Translations under genes and position numbers: made by a program
Part shown: positions 32,833 to 41,554 of the stretch, one piece after another
Layout of the letters: every line of letters begins with the position of its first letter
How positions within the stretch are numbered: position 1 is the first letter of the stretch
NCBI GenBank assembly: GCA_035534895.1
Contig: DATLRC010000003.1
Location: forward strand, 13,754 to 77,753
Direction of reading: 5' to 3'
DNA length: 64,000 nucleotides
From: DATLRC01 sp035534895
GTDB lineage: Bacteria > Patescibacteriota > Saccharimonadia > Saccharimonadales > UBA4665
Notes under the pieces: generated by a model
The model's input: only the letters and a program-made list of their open reading frames with translations
What the model was told of the DNA's origin: nothing
Database searches by the model: none

Positions 32833-33533
32833 ATTGCGCTGTAGCCTGGGAAGAAGTCGCCAACGAATCGGCTCTTTGGTAAACCGCTAGCAGCCAGATC
32901 TTTCTCCAGACCTTCAACCATTGGTTCAGGACCGGAAACATAAATCAGGGTTTGTTCAGAGGGTTTAGTTAGGCCGAGAATTAACTCAGCATTAATTCGT
33001 CCTCTTTCACCGCCCCAAGTTGTCGATGGTTCGCTAACCACAATCGTGGCATGAACACCGGCCTCTTCAAAGACCTTCTGAAAAACAATCTCATCTTCAC
33101 TACGTACGCCATAAATTAATTGGATCGGTCTAATCTCGCGGCTATCTGCCAGCCATTTGAGCATGCTCCGAAAGGGGGTGATACCAATACCACCAGCCAC
33201 GAAAACCAATGGAGTTTGAATCAGTTTTGGTAACACAAAATCACCCATCGGCTCAACCATATCAACTTCTGTCCCCGGCTGGAGAGAGTCCAGAATGCGC
33301 TTAAACGAACTGCCCCGCTGACTAGCCAACTTAGTAGTAATGGCTAGCAATTCTTCACTAGGTGAGCTGGAAAGCGTAAACCAGCGTTTCTGACCCCTTG
33401 AATCTGGGTCTCGGTGATCTAGCTTAAGCTCTATAAACTGCCCAGGTGTGTACTTGAGGGACTCAGGGGCCCTAAAAAAGAACGACCTTATATGATCGGT
33501 CTCAGGCTTAGAATGATCAAAAACCACCTTCAT
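32829..33533 (-). CDS. FAD/NAD(P)-binding ferredoxin reductase-like protein
   Basis: The 234-residue protein has FAD-binding RWFTLSSSP (near 50-58), the NAD(P) site VFVAGGIGITPFRSML (near 108-123) and the C-terminal YVSGPEPMVEGL of FNR-type reductases. There is no iron-sulphur domain, so it hands electrons to a separate carrier. Start is ATG 33533: GATAAT ends exactly 7 nt upstream, and the longer frame to 33560 lies inside the preceding gene. Its 3' end overlaps the convergent trxB stop by 4 nt. Confidence 0.88.
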   Translation of the reverse strand: MKVVFDHSKPETDHIRSFFFRAPESLKYTPGQFIELKLDHRDPDSRGQKRWFTLSSSPSEELLAITTKLASQRGSSFKRILDSLQPGTEVDMVEPMGDFVLPKLIQTPLVFVAGGIGITPFRSMLKWLADSREIRPIQLIYGVRSEDEIVFQKVFEEAGVHATIVVSEPSTTWGGERGRINAELILGLTKPSEQTLIYVSGPEPMVEGLEKDLAASGLPKSRFVGDFFPGYSAI

Positions 33534-34218
33534 GCTTGTTATTATCCCACTTCGCATCAAATTTGTCAGGAAAATCTGTCACAATTCCTTTTAGTCCGCT
33601 CTTGGCCCACCGTTTTGCCAAGCGTCGATCATTAACCGTATAAGCGTACAGTTCCCAACCTCCTCGGCTTAAGGCCGCTATAAAGCCGGACCACAACCAG
33701 AGACGATTCATGGCTAATCGTCTGGTGCCTAATCTTCGGCCCCTGGAAGTCGCTCTAACTCCTGACCAACGATCATTGACCACTAGCTGAATTTCGGGTA
33801 GTGCGTCAGCTAAAGCCCTCAAGGTCTTAAAATGAAATGATGCCAGTCGAAAATCAGAGGCTTGCCAACCACCTCGAAGTCGTTGCTTTAAAAGCTTGAT
33901 CAGCGGTTGGATAACATCAGAGGACTTAACTTCAATTAGCAAGGGACGTTGTTTATTGACGCTTAGGATTGCTTCCTGAAGCGTAGTCAAGTCTGGTTTG
34001 TGAGCCTTGAGCTCAAGGTAGTTATGCTCTGCGACCACCAATTTGTTGCCTGAGCTATCGCTTATGAACCGGTTGTGGCTTAAAACAAGGACCCGCTCAG
34101 CCGTTAGTCTTACGTCGCACTCAATTTCATCTGCATTATGAGCCAGAGCTTTGAGAAAAGAGGCGACTGTGTTTTCGGGTGCTAACCCCTTTGCTCCCCG
34201 ATGGCCAATAATCTTCAT
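33517..34218 (-). CDS. Glycerophosphodiester phosphodiesterase
   Basis: The 233-residue TIM-barrel enzyme has HRGAKGLAPENT (catalytic His near 6), EIECDVRLT (metal-binding Glu/Asp), SHN and LIEVK. It hydrolyses glycerophosphodiesters to glycerol-3-phosphate and an alcohol. There is no signal peptide, so it is cytoplasmic and would recycle lipid headgroups. TACACT lies 8 nt before its ATG. It overlaps the reductase gene by 17 nt. Confidence 0.9.
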   Translation of the reverse strand: MKIIGHRGAKGLAPENTVASFLKALAHNADEIECDVRLTAERVLVLSHNRFISDSSGNKLVVAEHNYLELKAHKPDLTTLQEAILSVNKQRPLLIEVKSSDVIQPLIKLLKQRLRGGWQASDFRLASFHFKTLRALADALPEIQLVVNDRWSGVRATSRGRRLGTRRLAMNRLWLWSGFIAALSRGGWELYAYTVNDRRLAKRWAKSGLKGIVTDFPDKFDAKWDNNKHEGGF

Positions 34219-34230
34219 ACCAAGATAGTG

Positions 34231-34236
34231 TACAAT
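34231..34236 (+). promoter_or_regulatory. -10 box TACAAT of ppa, overlapping the divergent GDPD promoter
   Basis: TACAAT lies 31 nt before ATG 34268, and AAGGAG in the leader is the ribosome site. The region 34219-34267 serves both directions. Confidence 0.45.
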
Positions 34237-34267
34237 ATTTTAGCAAAGCACAATCAAGGAGTTAACA

Positions 34268-34792
34268 ATGCCCGAATTAGACTATGGCCCAAAAGCACCA
34301 GATATAGTAAATGTAATTATTGAGATCCGCCGTGGCGAGCGTAATAAATACGAGGTAGATAAAGCCAGCGGTAGATTATTCCTGGACCGGGTCAACGCTA
34401 CCAGTCTAGGCTACCCGGCAGACTATGGCTATGTGCCGTCAACCCTATGCCAGGACGGTGATCCACTTGACGCCTTACTGATCATTGACGAGTCTGTACC
34501 ACACCAGGCCGTAGTGCCATCTCGGGCTATTGGTGTCCTTTATTTTGAAGATGACGGAGAAATGGACGAGAAACTAATAGTTGTAGCCGCTGACGACATC
34601 AGCAAAGAGCATATCAAGCAAATTGACGATCTAGGGCCAAACTTTAAAAAAGTTGTTGAGCACTTCTACGCTCACTACAAAGACTGGAAAAACAACTGGA
34701 ACGGCGTAAAAGGTGAGCTCAAGGGTTGGGGTGATGCCACCGCCGCCAAAAAAGTTATAACCGAGAGTATTGAGCGTCAACTCAGTCACTGA
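34268..34792 (+). CDS. ppa: Inorganic pyrophosphatase (family I)
   Basis: The 174-residue enzyme has the metal-binding DGDPLDALL (near 65-73), preceded by GYPADYGYVPST. It hydrolyses pyrophosphate released by nucleotide, tRNA and sugar-nucleotide synthesis. AAGGAG lies 7-8 nt before ATG. The next gene starts 1 nt after the stop. Confidence 0.95.
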   Translation: MPELDYGPKAPDIVNVIIEIRRGERNKYEVDKASGRLFLDRVNATSLGYPADYGYVPSTLCQDGDPLDALLIIDESVPHQAVVPSRAIGVLYFEDDGEMDEKLIVVAADDISKEHIKQIDDLGPNFKKVVEHFYAHYKDWKNNWNGVKGELKGWGDATAAKKVITESIERQLSH

Positions 34793-34793
34793 C

Positions 34794-35231
34794 ATGACTA
34801 TTAAGCTGGTTGCCAAAACGTTGCTGATTAACCAGCAAGAGAAGATACTGATTTTGCGTCGCAGCCCAACTGATCCCCTGCACCCCGGTCGATTAGATTT
34901 TCCTGGTGGTAGTGTTGAGCCAAATGAATCAATCAGCCGGGCCGCAGTACGGGAGATAGCTGAAGAAGTTGGTCTTCAAGTTGACCAAAAAACCTTGAGC
35001 CTAGTCTATTCCATGACAGCTCCACCTAACGACAAGGGCCATATAATTCACCGATTTTTATTTTGCGCTAAAGCCCCCGAAGGCCCTATCAGCCTCAGCT
35101 ACGAACATGATAAATACTGGTGGCAAACTCCAGACAAAATTTTGGAAGATTTTGATAATACTGCTTGGAGGGACGGCCTTAGATTTGCTGCTTTGCATCA
35201 GCTGCTTCTACCGCCCGGGCAGCTGACTTAG
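34794..35231 (+). CDS. Nudix hydrolase
   Basis: The 145-residue protein has Nudix box GGSVEPNESISRAAVREIAEEVGL (near 38-61). The upstream in-frame stretch from 34770 lies in ppa and is excluded. It is directly behind ppa, so both clear phosphoanhydrides and probably share a transcript. Substrate unknown. Confidence 0.88.
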   Translation: MTIKLVAKTLLINQQEKILILRRSPTDPLHPGRLDFPGGSVEPNESISRAAVREIAEEVGLQVDQKTLSLVYSMTAPPNDKGHIIHRFLFCAKAPEGPISLSYEHDKYWWQTPDKILEDFDNTAWRDGLRFAALHQLLLPPGQLT

Positions 35232-35232
35232 A

Positions 35233-35260
35233 TTGTCATAAACTGCCGGCCTTTTACAAT
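35233..35260 (+). promoter_or_regulatory. Promoter of the gap carbon-metabolism cluster
   Basis: TTGTCA (35233-35238), 16 bp and TACAAT (35255-35260). The predicted leader of about 37 nt holds GAAAGG (35294-35299) as ribosome site before ATG 35305. Confidence 0.6.
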
Positions 35261-35304
35261 CTAGTTATAAGCTGTAAAATTAAAACAATAACAGAAAGGT
35301 TTTT

Positions 35305-36339
35305 ATGAAAACACGGGTGGCAATCAATGGTTTCGGTCGGATTGGGAGGATCGCCTTCCGGATCGCTCATGACCGAGATGATCTTGAGATAGTTGGCCTC
35401 AATGATTTAACAGATACCAAAACACTGGCCTACCTTCTTGCGCATGACTCCAATTACGGGAACTACCATCATAAAGTGGAATTTGATGAACATAATCTAA
35501 TTATTGACGGCCATCCTATACCGGTCTCTGCTGAGAAGGATCCAGCCTCTCTACCATGGAAAGCACTCAAGGTTGATGTTGTCATCGAATCAACCGGCCG
35601 CTTTACCAAGAGTGAAGATGCTATGGCTCACATCAAAGCCGGTGCCCAGAAGGTGGTAATTTCAGCACCGACTAAGAGTGACGACATCGATACTGTAGTT
35701 ATTGGGGCCAACGACGACAAACTAAAAGATAGTAGCCAGATCATTAGTAATGCTTCCTGTACGACTAATAGCGTGGCTGCCATGATGGACATTATGGACC
35801 GAGAATTCGGAGTCCAAAAAGCAATGCTGACTACCGTTCACAGCGATACCGCCAGCCAGACACTAACCGACAGTCCGGCTAAAGACTTGCGTGAAGGACG
35901 GGCTGCATCGCAGAATATTGTCCCAACAACAACCGGTGCCGCCATAGCCGTTGCCCTAACTGTGCCATCCTTAAAGGGTAAATTTGATGGGCTCAGCGTA
36001 AGGGTGCCCACTCCGGTCGTTTCGCTAAGCGATGTCACCATGTTACTCAAACGCTCAACTACCAAAGAAGAGATCAATCAACTGTTTGAGAAGGCTTCCA
36101 AGGAAGCTTACTATCAGGGCATACTGGCTGTTTCCGATGAACCCCTAGTCAGCACCGACTACATTGGTAGCAGTGTCTCCGGAACAGTTGACCTGGGACT
36201 GACCAATGTTGTTGACGGCAACCTGGCTAAAGTAGTGGTTTGGTACGACAATGAATGGGGTTACTCTAACCGCTTAGTTGAGTTGGTGGCTGATGTCGGA
36301 CGGCTATTAAAACTAAGCCCGGAACAACCAAGTAGCTAA
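35305..36339 (+). CDS. gap: Glyceraldehyde-3-phosphate dehydrogenase
   Basis: The 344-residue enzyme has NAD-binding NGFGRIGR, the catalytic Cys in SNASCTTN (near 150), TTVHSDTASQTL, and NEWGYSNR at the end. It oxidises glyceraldehyde-3-phosphate to 1,3-bisphosphoglycerate. It heads a same-strand cluster with rpiB, rpe, split transketolase and aldolase. Confidence 0.96.
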   Translation: MKTRVAINGFGRIGRIAFRIAHDRDDLEIVGLNDLTDTKTLAYLLAHDSNYGNYHHKVEFDEHNLIIDGHPIPVSAEKDPASLPWKALKVDVVIESTGRFTKSEDAMAHIKAGAQKVVISAPTKSDDIDTVVIGANDDKLKDSSQIISNASCTTNSVAAMMDIMDREFGVQKAMLTTVHSDTASQTLTDSPAKDLREGRAASQNIVPTTTGAAIAVALTVPSLKGKFDGLSVRVPTPVVSLSDVTMLLKRSTTKEEINQLFEKASKEAYYQGILAVSDEPLVSTDYIGSSVSGTVDLGLTNVVDGNLAKVVVWYDNEWGYSNRLVELVADVGRLLKLSPEQPSS

Positions 36340-36340
36340 G

Positions 36341-36787
36341 ATGACCATATTTATTGGCGCTGACCATGCCGGTTTCGAATTCAAAAAGCAACTAAGCGGT
36401 TTCTTAAGCAGCAATGGCTACCAGGTAATTGACCAAGTTGACCAAAAACCTGATCCTAACGACGACTTTCCTCAGTTCGCCGCCCGGGTAATCAATAATT
36501 TGATGGCCTCAAAAGACTCAGAAACTAAGGCTATTTTAATCTGTGGCAGTGGCCAAGGCATGTGTATGGCTGCTAATCGCTTCAAGGGAATTCGGGCCAG
36601 TTTATGCTGGAATCAAGATGAGGCCCGCGCAGCTCGCAATGACGACGACAGTAACGTTCTCTGCCTTTCCTCTCGCTATCAGAGCCTGGCAGAAGCGCAG
36701 TCGATAACCACCACTTGGTTGAACACCGCTTTTGCTGGCGCCGAACGCTTCCGACGACGGATTAAAGAACTCGATGAATTGAACTAG
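36341..36787 (+). CDS. rpiB: Ribose-5-phosphate isomerase B
   Basis: The 148-residue enzyme has GADHAGFEFK at the start and the catalytic Cys loop CGSGQGMCMAANR (near 67-79). It interconverts ribose-5-phosphate and ribulose-5-phosphate. It begins 1 nt after the gap stop, so they are in one operon. Confidence 0.93.
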   Translation: MTIFIGADHAGFEFKKQLSGFLSSNGYQVIDQVDQKPDPNDDFPQFAARVINNLMASKDSETKAILICGSGQGMCMAANRFKGIRASLCWNQDEARAARNDDDSNVLCLSSRYQSLAEAQSITTTWLNTAFAGAERFRRRIKELDELN

Positions 36788-36789
36788 AG

Positions 36790-37419
36790 ATGGCTATCAT
36801 CTGCCCGACGGTTACGGCTAGCGATGCGCACGACTTTCGAACTCAAATGGAACAGGTTGAGCCTCTTTCCAGACGAATCCACATAGACTTATCTGATGGT
36901 CTTTTTGCTCCTCGTAAACTGGTTGATCTTCACAAAATATGGTGGAGCCCCAGGCATCAGGCTGATCTACATTTAATGTATCGCCGCCCCCTGCAGCATA
37001 TAGAGTGGCTGGTCATTCAACGGCCGAGCTTAGTAATTGTTCATGCCGAAGCCGAAGGAGACTTTCGACAATTGGCCACCGCCCTGGCCAAGCACCAGAT
37101 TAAGGTCGGGGTTGCTCTTTTGCCCCCAACACCGGTTCAAAAGATTACTGCTGCTCTCAATCTAATCGATCACTTGTTAATTTTTTCTGGTAATCTAGGC
37201 TATCAAGGTGGTTCCAGAGCCGATCTAAACCTACTAGCTAAGGCCCATGCCCTAAAGTCACTGAAACCGGACATTGAATTAGGTTGGGACGGTGGTGTCA
37301 ACGACCAGAATGTTCACCAACTGACCATAGAGGGCATTGACGTCATTAATGCCGGAGGCTACATAAGCCGTTCAGCCAATCCCGCCGACGCTTATGCTAA
37401 ACTGAAAGCACAAACCTAA
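36790..37419 (+). CDS. rpe: Ribulose-phosphate 3-epimerase, divergent
   Basis: The 209-residue TIM-barrel protein keeps the RPE active-site residues: His and Asp in IHIDLSDG (near 31-38), His in DLHLM (near 59) and Asp in GWDGGV (near 168). Overall it is diverged (LIFSGNLGYQGG replaces the usual MSVNPGFGGQ). With rpiB and transketolase adjacent, pentose-5-phosphate epimerisation is the natural role. Confidence 0.85.
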   Translation: MAIICPTVTASDAHDFRTQMEQVEPLSRRIHIDLSDGLFAPRKLVDLHKIWWSPRHQADLHLMYRRPLQHIEWLVIQRPSLVIVHAEAEGDFRQLATALAKHQIKVGVALLPPTPVQKITAALNLIDHLLIFSGNLGYQGGSRADLNLLAKAHALKSLKPDIELGWDGGVNDQNVHQLTIEGIDVINAGGYISRSANPADAYAKLKAQT

Positions 37420-37435
37420 GAAGGCGCCATAAACA

Positions 37436-38290
37436 GTGCAGAAACTCCCAATTGAGCGACTTGAAATAATCGCCAATGACATTCGACAGGACATTATCCG
37501 GATGCTTGAGACAGCCGGTAGTGGACACTCTGCCGGCCCATTGGGTCTAGCCGACATATTTACCGCTCTTTACTTTGACATCTTAAAACATGACCCTAAA
37601 AAACCCGACTGGCCAGAACGGGACATTCTTATTCTGAGTAATGGACACTGTGTGCCAGTTCGTTACGCCACCATGGCTCAGGCTGGCTATTTCGACAGAA
37701 AAGAGCTACTAACGCTGCGCCAATTCGGTTCACGTCTGCAGGGCCACCCGGAGAGACTTAGACTGCCCGGAATGGAGACAACCAGCGGGCCATTGGGCTC
37801 GGGATTAAGTCAAGCCTGTGGCATGGCACTCGGACTACGTATCGATAAACAAATGCATCGCTGGGTATATGTCGTTATGAGTGACGGCGAACAGGATGAG
37901 GGCAATGTCTGGGAAGCGGCCATGCTAGCCTCCAAATACAAACTAAATAACATCATTGCAATCACTGACCGTAATAACATCCAGATCGATGGACCAACCG
38001 AATCAGTCATGCCCCTTGAAGATCTACGAGCCAAATGGGAGGCTTTCGGCTGGCATGTGCTAGAAATTGACGGTAACGACATTGAAGCAGTCATTGATGC
38101 CTGCGCCATGGGCAGGGCAATAGTTGAGAAGCCAGTTATGATCATAGCTCATACAGTACCAGGCAAAGGCGTTGACTTTATGGAATACGATTTTCACTGG
38201 CACGGCAGTCCGCCGAATCATGAACAGGCTATCAAAGCCCTCCACGAACTACGAACCCTGGGTGGTAAAATCCGGAGCGAACATCAATGA
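37436..38290 (+). CDS. Transketolase, N-terminal (TPP-binding) subunit
   Basis: The 284-residue protein carries the TPP-binding motif MSDGEQDEGNVWEAAM...NNIIAITDRNN (near 152-185), plus GSGHSAGPLG and HPERLRLPGMETTSGPLGSGLSQACG. It is the N-terminal half of a split transketolase. The start is GTG 37436. The stop overlaps the C-terminal gene by 4 nt, ensuring equal synthesis of the two halves. Confidence 0.94.
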   Translation: MQKLPIERLEIIANDIRQDIIRMLETAGSGHSAGPLGLADIFTALYFDILKHDPKKPDWPERDILILSNGHCVPVRYATMAQAGYFDRKELLTLRQFGSRLQGHPERLRLPGMETTSGPLGSGLSQACGMALGLRIDKQMHRWVYVVMSDGEQDEGNVWEAAMLASKYKLNNIIAITDRNNIQIDGPTESVMPLEDLRAKWEAFGWHVLEIDGNDIEAVIDACAMGRAIVEKPVMIIAHTVPGKGVDFMEYDFHWHGSPPNHEQAIKALHELRTLGGKIRSEHQ

Positions 38291-39255
38291 AATTAGCCGA
38301 TCTAAACGCTAAACTTGAAACTGAGCCAATTCGAAAAGGCTTTGGCCGAGGCCTGCTAGCTGCAGCCAAAGCCAACCCTAATGTAGTAGCTGCCTGCGCA
38401 GACCTTACCGGATCGACGGCCATGGACCTTTTTGCAACACAATTCCCAGAACGTTTTATTGAAATAGGCGTTGCTGAACAAAATCTGGTAACTGTAGGTG
38501 CCGGGCTGGCGGCTATAGGTAAAATCCCCTTTGTTAGCAGCTACGCTGTATTTAGTCCAGGACGAAACTGGGAACAAATCCGGACCACCATATGCTTAAA
38601 TGACCGGCCAGTCAAGATTGTCGGTAGTCACGCTGGGGTTAGTGTCGGACCTGATGGTGCCACTCACCAGATGCTGGAGGATATTGCCCTGATGCGTGTT
38701 TTGCCAAACATGGTTGTTATTGCCCCAGGTGATAGTATTGAAGCTGAAAAAGCGACGCTGGCTATGGCGGCAGACAAACGGCCTAACTATCTACGTTTGG
38801 CCCGTGAAGCAACACCAATTATAACTACAAAAGAGACACCCTTTGAGATTGGCCGAGCTTACATTTTTGCTCGTGGAGCCGATATTAGCCTGATTACAAG
38901 CGGTACTATGACCTATCACGCACTGGTAGCAGCCGAGAGCCTCTACAAAGACGGCATAGAAGCCGAAGTCATTCACGTACCGACAATTAAGCCTCTCGAC
39001 AGGGAAACAATTTTACGGAGCGTTCGTAAAACAGGTGCAGTTGTTACGGCCGAAGAAGCCCAAATTGCCGGTGGACTAGGCGGAGCAATTGCTGAGTTGT
39101 TGGCCGAGAATCACCCACTGCCAATGTTGCGCATTGGAATGCAGGACCGTTTTGGCGAATCCGGCCAACCGAATGAATTGCTCGAACATTTTGGACTAGA
39201 CGCCAAACATATCCGCTTAGCGGCTCACCAAGTACTAGACAGGAAAGGGTCCTAA
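38287..39255 (+). CDS. Transketolase, C-terminal subunit
   Basis: The 322-residue protein contains the pyrimidine-binding domain (EIGVAEQNLVTVGAGLAAIGK near 59-79, with the catalytic Glu) and the C-terminal transketolase domain (VVTAEEAQIAGGLGGAIAELL). Together with the preceding gene it moves two-carbon units between sugar phosphates. It starts by ATGA overlap. Confidence 0.94.
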   Translation: MKLADLNAKLETEPIRKGFGRGLLAAAKANPNVVAACADLTGSTAMDLFATQFPERFIEIGVAEQNLVTVGAGLAAIGKIPFVSSYAVFSPGRNWEQIRTTICLNDRPVKIVGSHAGVSVGPDGATHQMLEDIALMRVLPNMVVIAPGDSIEAEKATLAMAADKRPNYLRLAREATPIITTKETPFEIGRAYIFARGADISLITSGTMTYHALVAAESLYKDGIEAEVIHVPTIKPLDRETILRSVRKTGAVVTAEEAQIAGGLGGAIAELLAENHPLPMLRIGMQDRFGESGQPNELLEHFGLDAKHIRLAAHQVLDRKGS

Positions 39256-39258
39256 AAT

Positions 39259-40179
39259 ATGGCCTTAACTCTCCAACAAATTAGACTTAATTGCCAAATA
39301 GCCCGCAGACGTATGGCCAATGCAAGAGAAGAACATTGGGCTTTTGGTGCCTTCAACCTTGATGACGAAGCAACCCTCAAGGCAGTTGCTAGAGCGGCCC
39401 AAAAACTTGGTGCACCAGTACTGGTTGAGGTCAGCCAAGGTGAAGTTGACGATATAGGCCTTTCCAATGTCCGTGATCTAGTCGATAACGCTAAAGCAGA
39501 ATATGGCATCGAGGTATACATTAATCTTGACCATAGTCCAAGTGTCGAAGCAGCCAAAGACGGTATTGAAGCCGGTTTTGAGTTTATCCATATTGATGTT
39601 AGCCAAGCAAATCATGACGCCAGCGATCAACAAATCATTGATGCCACAAAGGAAGTTGTTGACTACGCCAAATTGACTGGAGCACTGGTAGAGAGTGAAC
39701 CGCACTACTTTGGTGGTAGCTCAAATCTACACACAGAGGCCATAGATTATGAGGAAATCAAAAAGACTTTTAGTTCGCCGGAAGGGGCTCAAGCCTTTGT
39801 AGCGGCCACTGGTATCGATACCTTTGCAGCAGCTATCGGCAATCTGCACGGTAAATATGCGGTCCCTAAGGTGCTTGATCTTGAACTACTAAAGAGAATC
39901 AGAGATTCGATTGACTGCAATATCTCGTTGCATGGTGGCAGTGATACGCCTGGGCATTATTTTCGGGACGCTGTAGCAATAGGCGTCACCAAGGTCAACA
40001 TCAACTCAGACATGCGTTATATGTACCGTACAACTCTAGAAAAGACACTAAAAGAGCATCCAGACGAGTACTCGGTGGCTAAACTAATTGGCAAGGACGT
40101 GGTTGATGCGGTCCAAGCAGTTGTTGAGAGCAAGATTGCTGACCTTAACTCAAGCGGCAAAGCCTGGGTCCAAACCTAG
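39259..40179 (+). CDS. fba: Fructose-bisphosphate aldolase, class II
   Basis: The 306-residue protein has class II zinc-aldolase motifs: INLDHSPS (zinc His near 94), GNLHGKY, SLHGGSDTP and GVTKVNINSDMR. It condenses dihydroxyacetone phosphate with an aldehyde. With no transaldolase seen, it could also join erythrose-4-phosphate to give sedoheptulose bisphosphate; this is inference. It starts 3 nt after transketolase. Confidence 0.92.
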   Translation: MALTLQQIRLNCQIARRRMANAREEHWAFGAFNLDDEATLKAVARAAQKLGAPVLVEVSQGEVDDIGLSNVRDLVDNAKAEYGIEVYINLDHSPSVEAAKDGIEAGFEFIHIDVSQANHDASDQQIIDATKEVVDYAKLTGALVESEPHYFGGSSNLHTEAIDYEEIKKTFSSPEGAQAFVAATGIDTFAAAIGNLHGKYAVPKVLDLELLKRIRDSIDCNISLHGGSDTPGHYFRDAVAIGVTKVNINSDMRYMYRTTLEKTLKEHPDEYSVAKLIGKDVVDAVQAVVESKIADLNSSGKAWVQT

Positions 40180-40234
40180 TAAGAAGAAGCCTGCTTTAAC
40201 TTGCAAACATTATCTCAGCAGGTATGATATAGAT

Positions 40235-40483
40235 ATGAGTTTGACGACAACCGATTTGAAGGCCATTAAAGAGATAGTTGACGAAAAGATTGAAGCCGCA
40301 ATGAGCCAGACCGCCGACGGCTTTAGTGAAGTCCATACTAAGATCGACGCAGTCCAGTCCGACCTTAGTTATGTTAAACAGACTGTCGAGCGGATTGAAC
40401 TTATTCAGGGGGCAGAAATTGATCGATCTGATGGCCACGGCCGGGATATAGCAAAACTAAAGCTAAAAGTCGGTTTGGTTTAA
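40235..40483 (+). CDS. Small coiled-coil protein (82 aa)
   Basis: The sequence is almost wholly heptad-like helix (DLKAIKEIVDEKIEAAM; VHTKIDAVQSDLSYVKQTVERIE), as in short trimeric or tetrameric coiled coils. TATGAT (40223-40228) lies 6 nt before ATG 40235, so it is likely leaderless, and the longer frame from 40088 belongs to fba. It is of the same style as the protein at 22261. Function unknown. Confidence 0.6.
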   Translation: MSLTTTDLKAIKEIVDEKIEAAMSQTADGFSEVHTKIDAVQSDLSYVKQTVERIELIQGAEIDRSDGHGRDIAKLKLKVGLV

Positions 40484-40490
40484 AAAATAT

Positions 40491-41504
40491 ATGGGTGGGG
40501 CTGGTGACCAATTTGATGTCCTGAGTGTCGGTGATATCGTAACCGATGCTTTTATCCGACTATTCGAAGATCAGGCCCACGAGTATACAAACGAACACGG
40601 TAAGTGGTTGGCAATGCAGTTCGGAACCAAACTACCCTATGATCATGTTGAGATAGTTGAAGCTGTCGGTAACGCTTCTAACGCTGCAGTCTGCTTTGCC
40701 CGCCTGAATCTCAAAAGCGGTTTTGTAACTAATGTTGGCGGTGACGCCCACGGCCGGGACATGATTGAGGCGCTTGATAAAAACGATGTCGATAGCCGTT
40801 TTGTTCGCATCAATCCACGCAAGAAAAGTAACTATCACTATGTTCTCTGGTATAAGGAAGAGAGAACTATTTTAATTCGACACGAAGACTACGATTATCA
40901 TTGGCCTCATCTGCGACCAGATGAAATACCACGCTGGCTGTACTTCAGCTCCATATCTGAGCACGCTATTGACTACCATGATCAGATAGCCGATTGGCTA
41001 GAGGCAAATCCAAGTGTCCAGTTGGCCTTCCAGCCAGGAACTTTCCAAATGCAAGCCGGCACTGAGCGCCTGAAACGAATTTATGCCCGGAGTACGGTAC
41101 TAATTTTAAACCGAGAGGAAGCAGTAGTCGTTGGCGGTGGCAACCACCAAGATATCAATGACCTTCTAAATCACCTTCATCAGCTGGGACCAAAAATAGT
41201 TGTTATTACCGACGGGCCAGACGGAGCCTATGCCTCGGATGGCCAAAATCGGTTTCAGATGCCACTTTATCCTGATCCGGCTGCACCAATTGACCGGACT
41301 GGTGCTGGCGACGCCTTCGCCTCTACTTTTGTGGCAGCACTGATGAAAGGCAACACCATTGAAGGAGCTCTGCAGTGGGCCCCGATCAATGCCATGAGTG
41401 TTGTTCAGAAGGTTGGTGCCCAAGCTGGACTTCTGACCCAAAAAGCGGTTGAAGAATATTTACGCCAGTCACCGGATTGGTATCGACCAAAGCGTATGAG
41501 CTAG
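40491..41504 (+). CDS. PfkB-family sugar/nucleoside kinase
   Basis: The 337-residue ribokinase-fold kinase has the anion-hole motif DRTGAGDAFAS (near 266-276), with the base Asp, and an N-terminal substrate lid region (GNASNAAVCFARL). It phosphorylates a sugar, sugar phosphate or nucleoside. Its place after the pentose cluster favours a carbohydrate substrate. It could stand in for a phosphofructokinase, but this cannot be decided from sequence. Confidence 0.88.
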   Translation: MGGAGDQFDVLSVGDIVTDAFIRLFEDQAHEYTNEHGKWLAMQFGTKLPYDHVEIVEAVGNASNAAVCFARLNLKSGFVTNVGGDAHGRDMIEALDKNDVDSRFVRINPRKKSNYHYVLWYKEERTILIRHEDYDYHWPHLRPDEIPRWLYFSSISEHAIDYHDQIADWLEANPSVQLAFQPGTFQMQAGTERLKRIYARSTVLILNREEAVVVGGGNHQDINDLLNHLHQLGPKIVVITDGPDGAYASDGQNRFQMPLYPDPAAPIDRTGAGDAFASTFVAALMKGNTIEGALQWAPINAMSVVQKVGAQAGLLTQKAVEEYLRQSPDWYRPKRMS

Positions 41505-41554
41505 TGTCGGTCTTTTTTCTGAAACATGGTTATGGTAATCTGTGAGTTAGGTAT

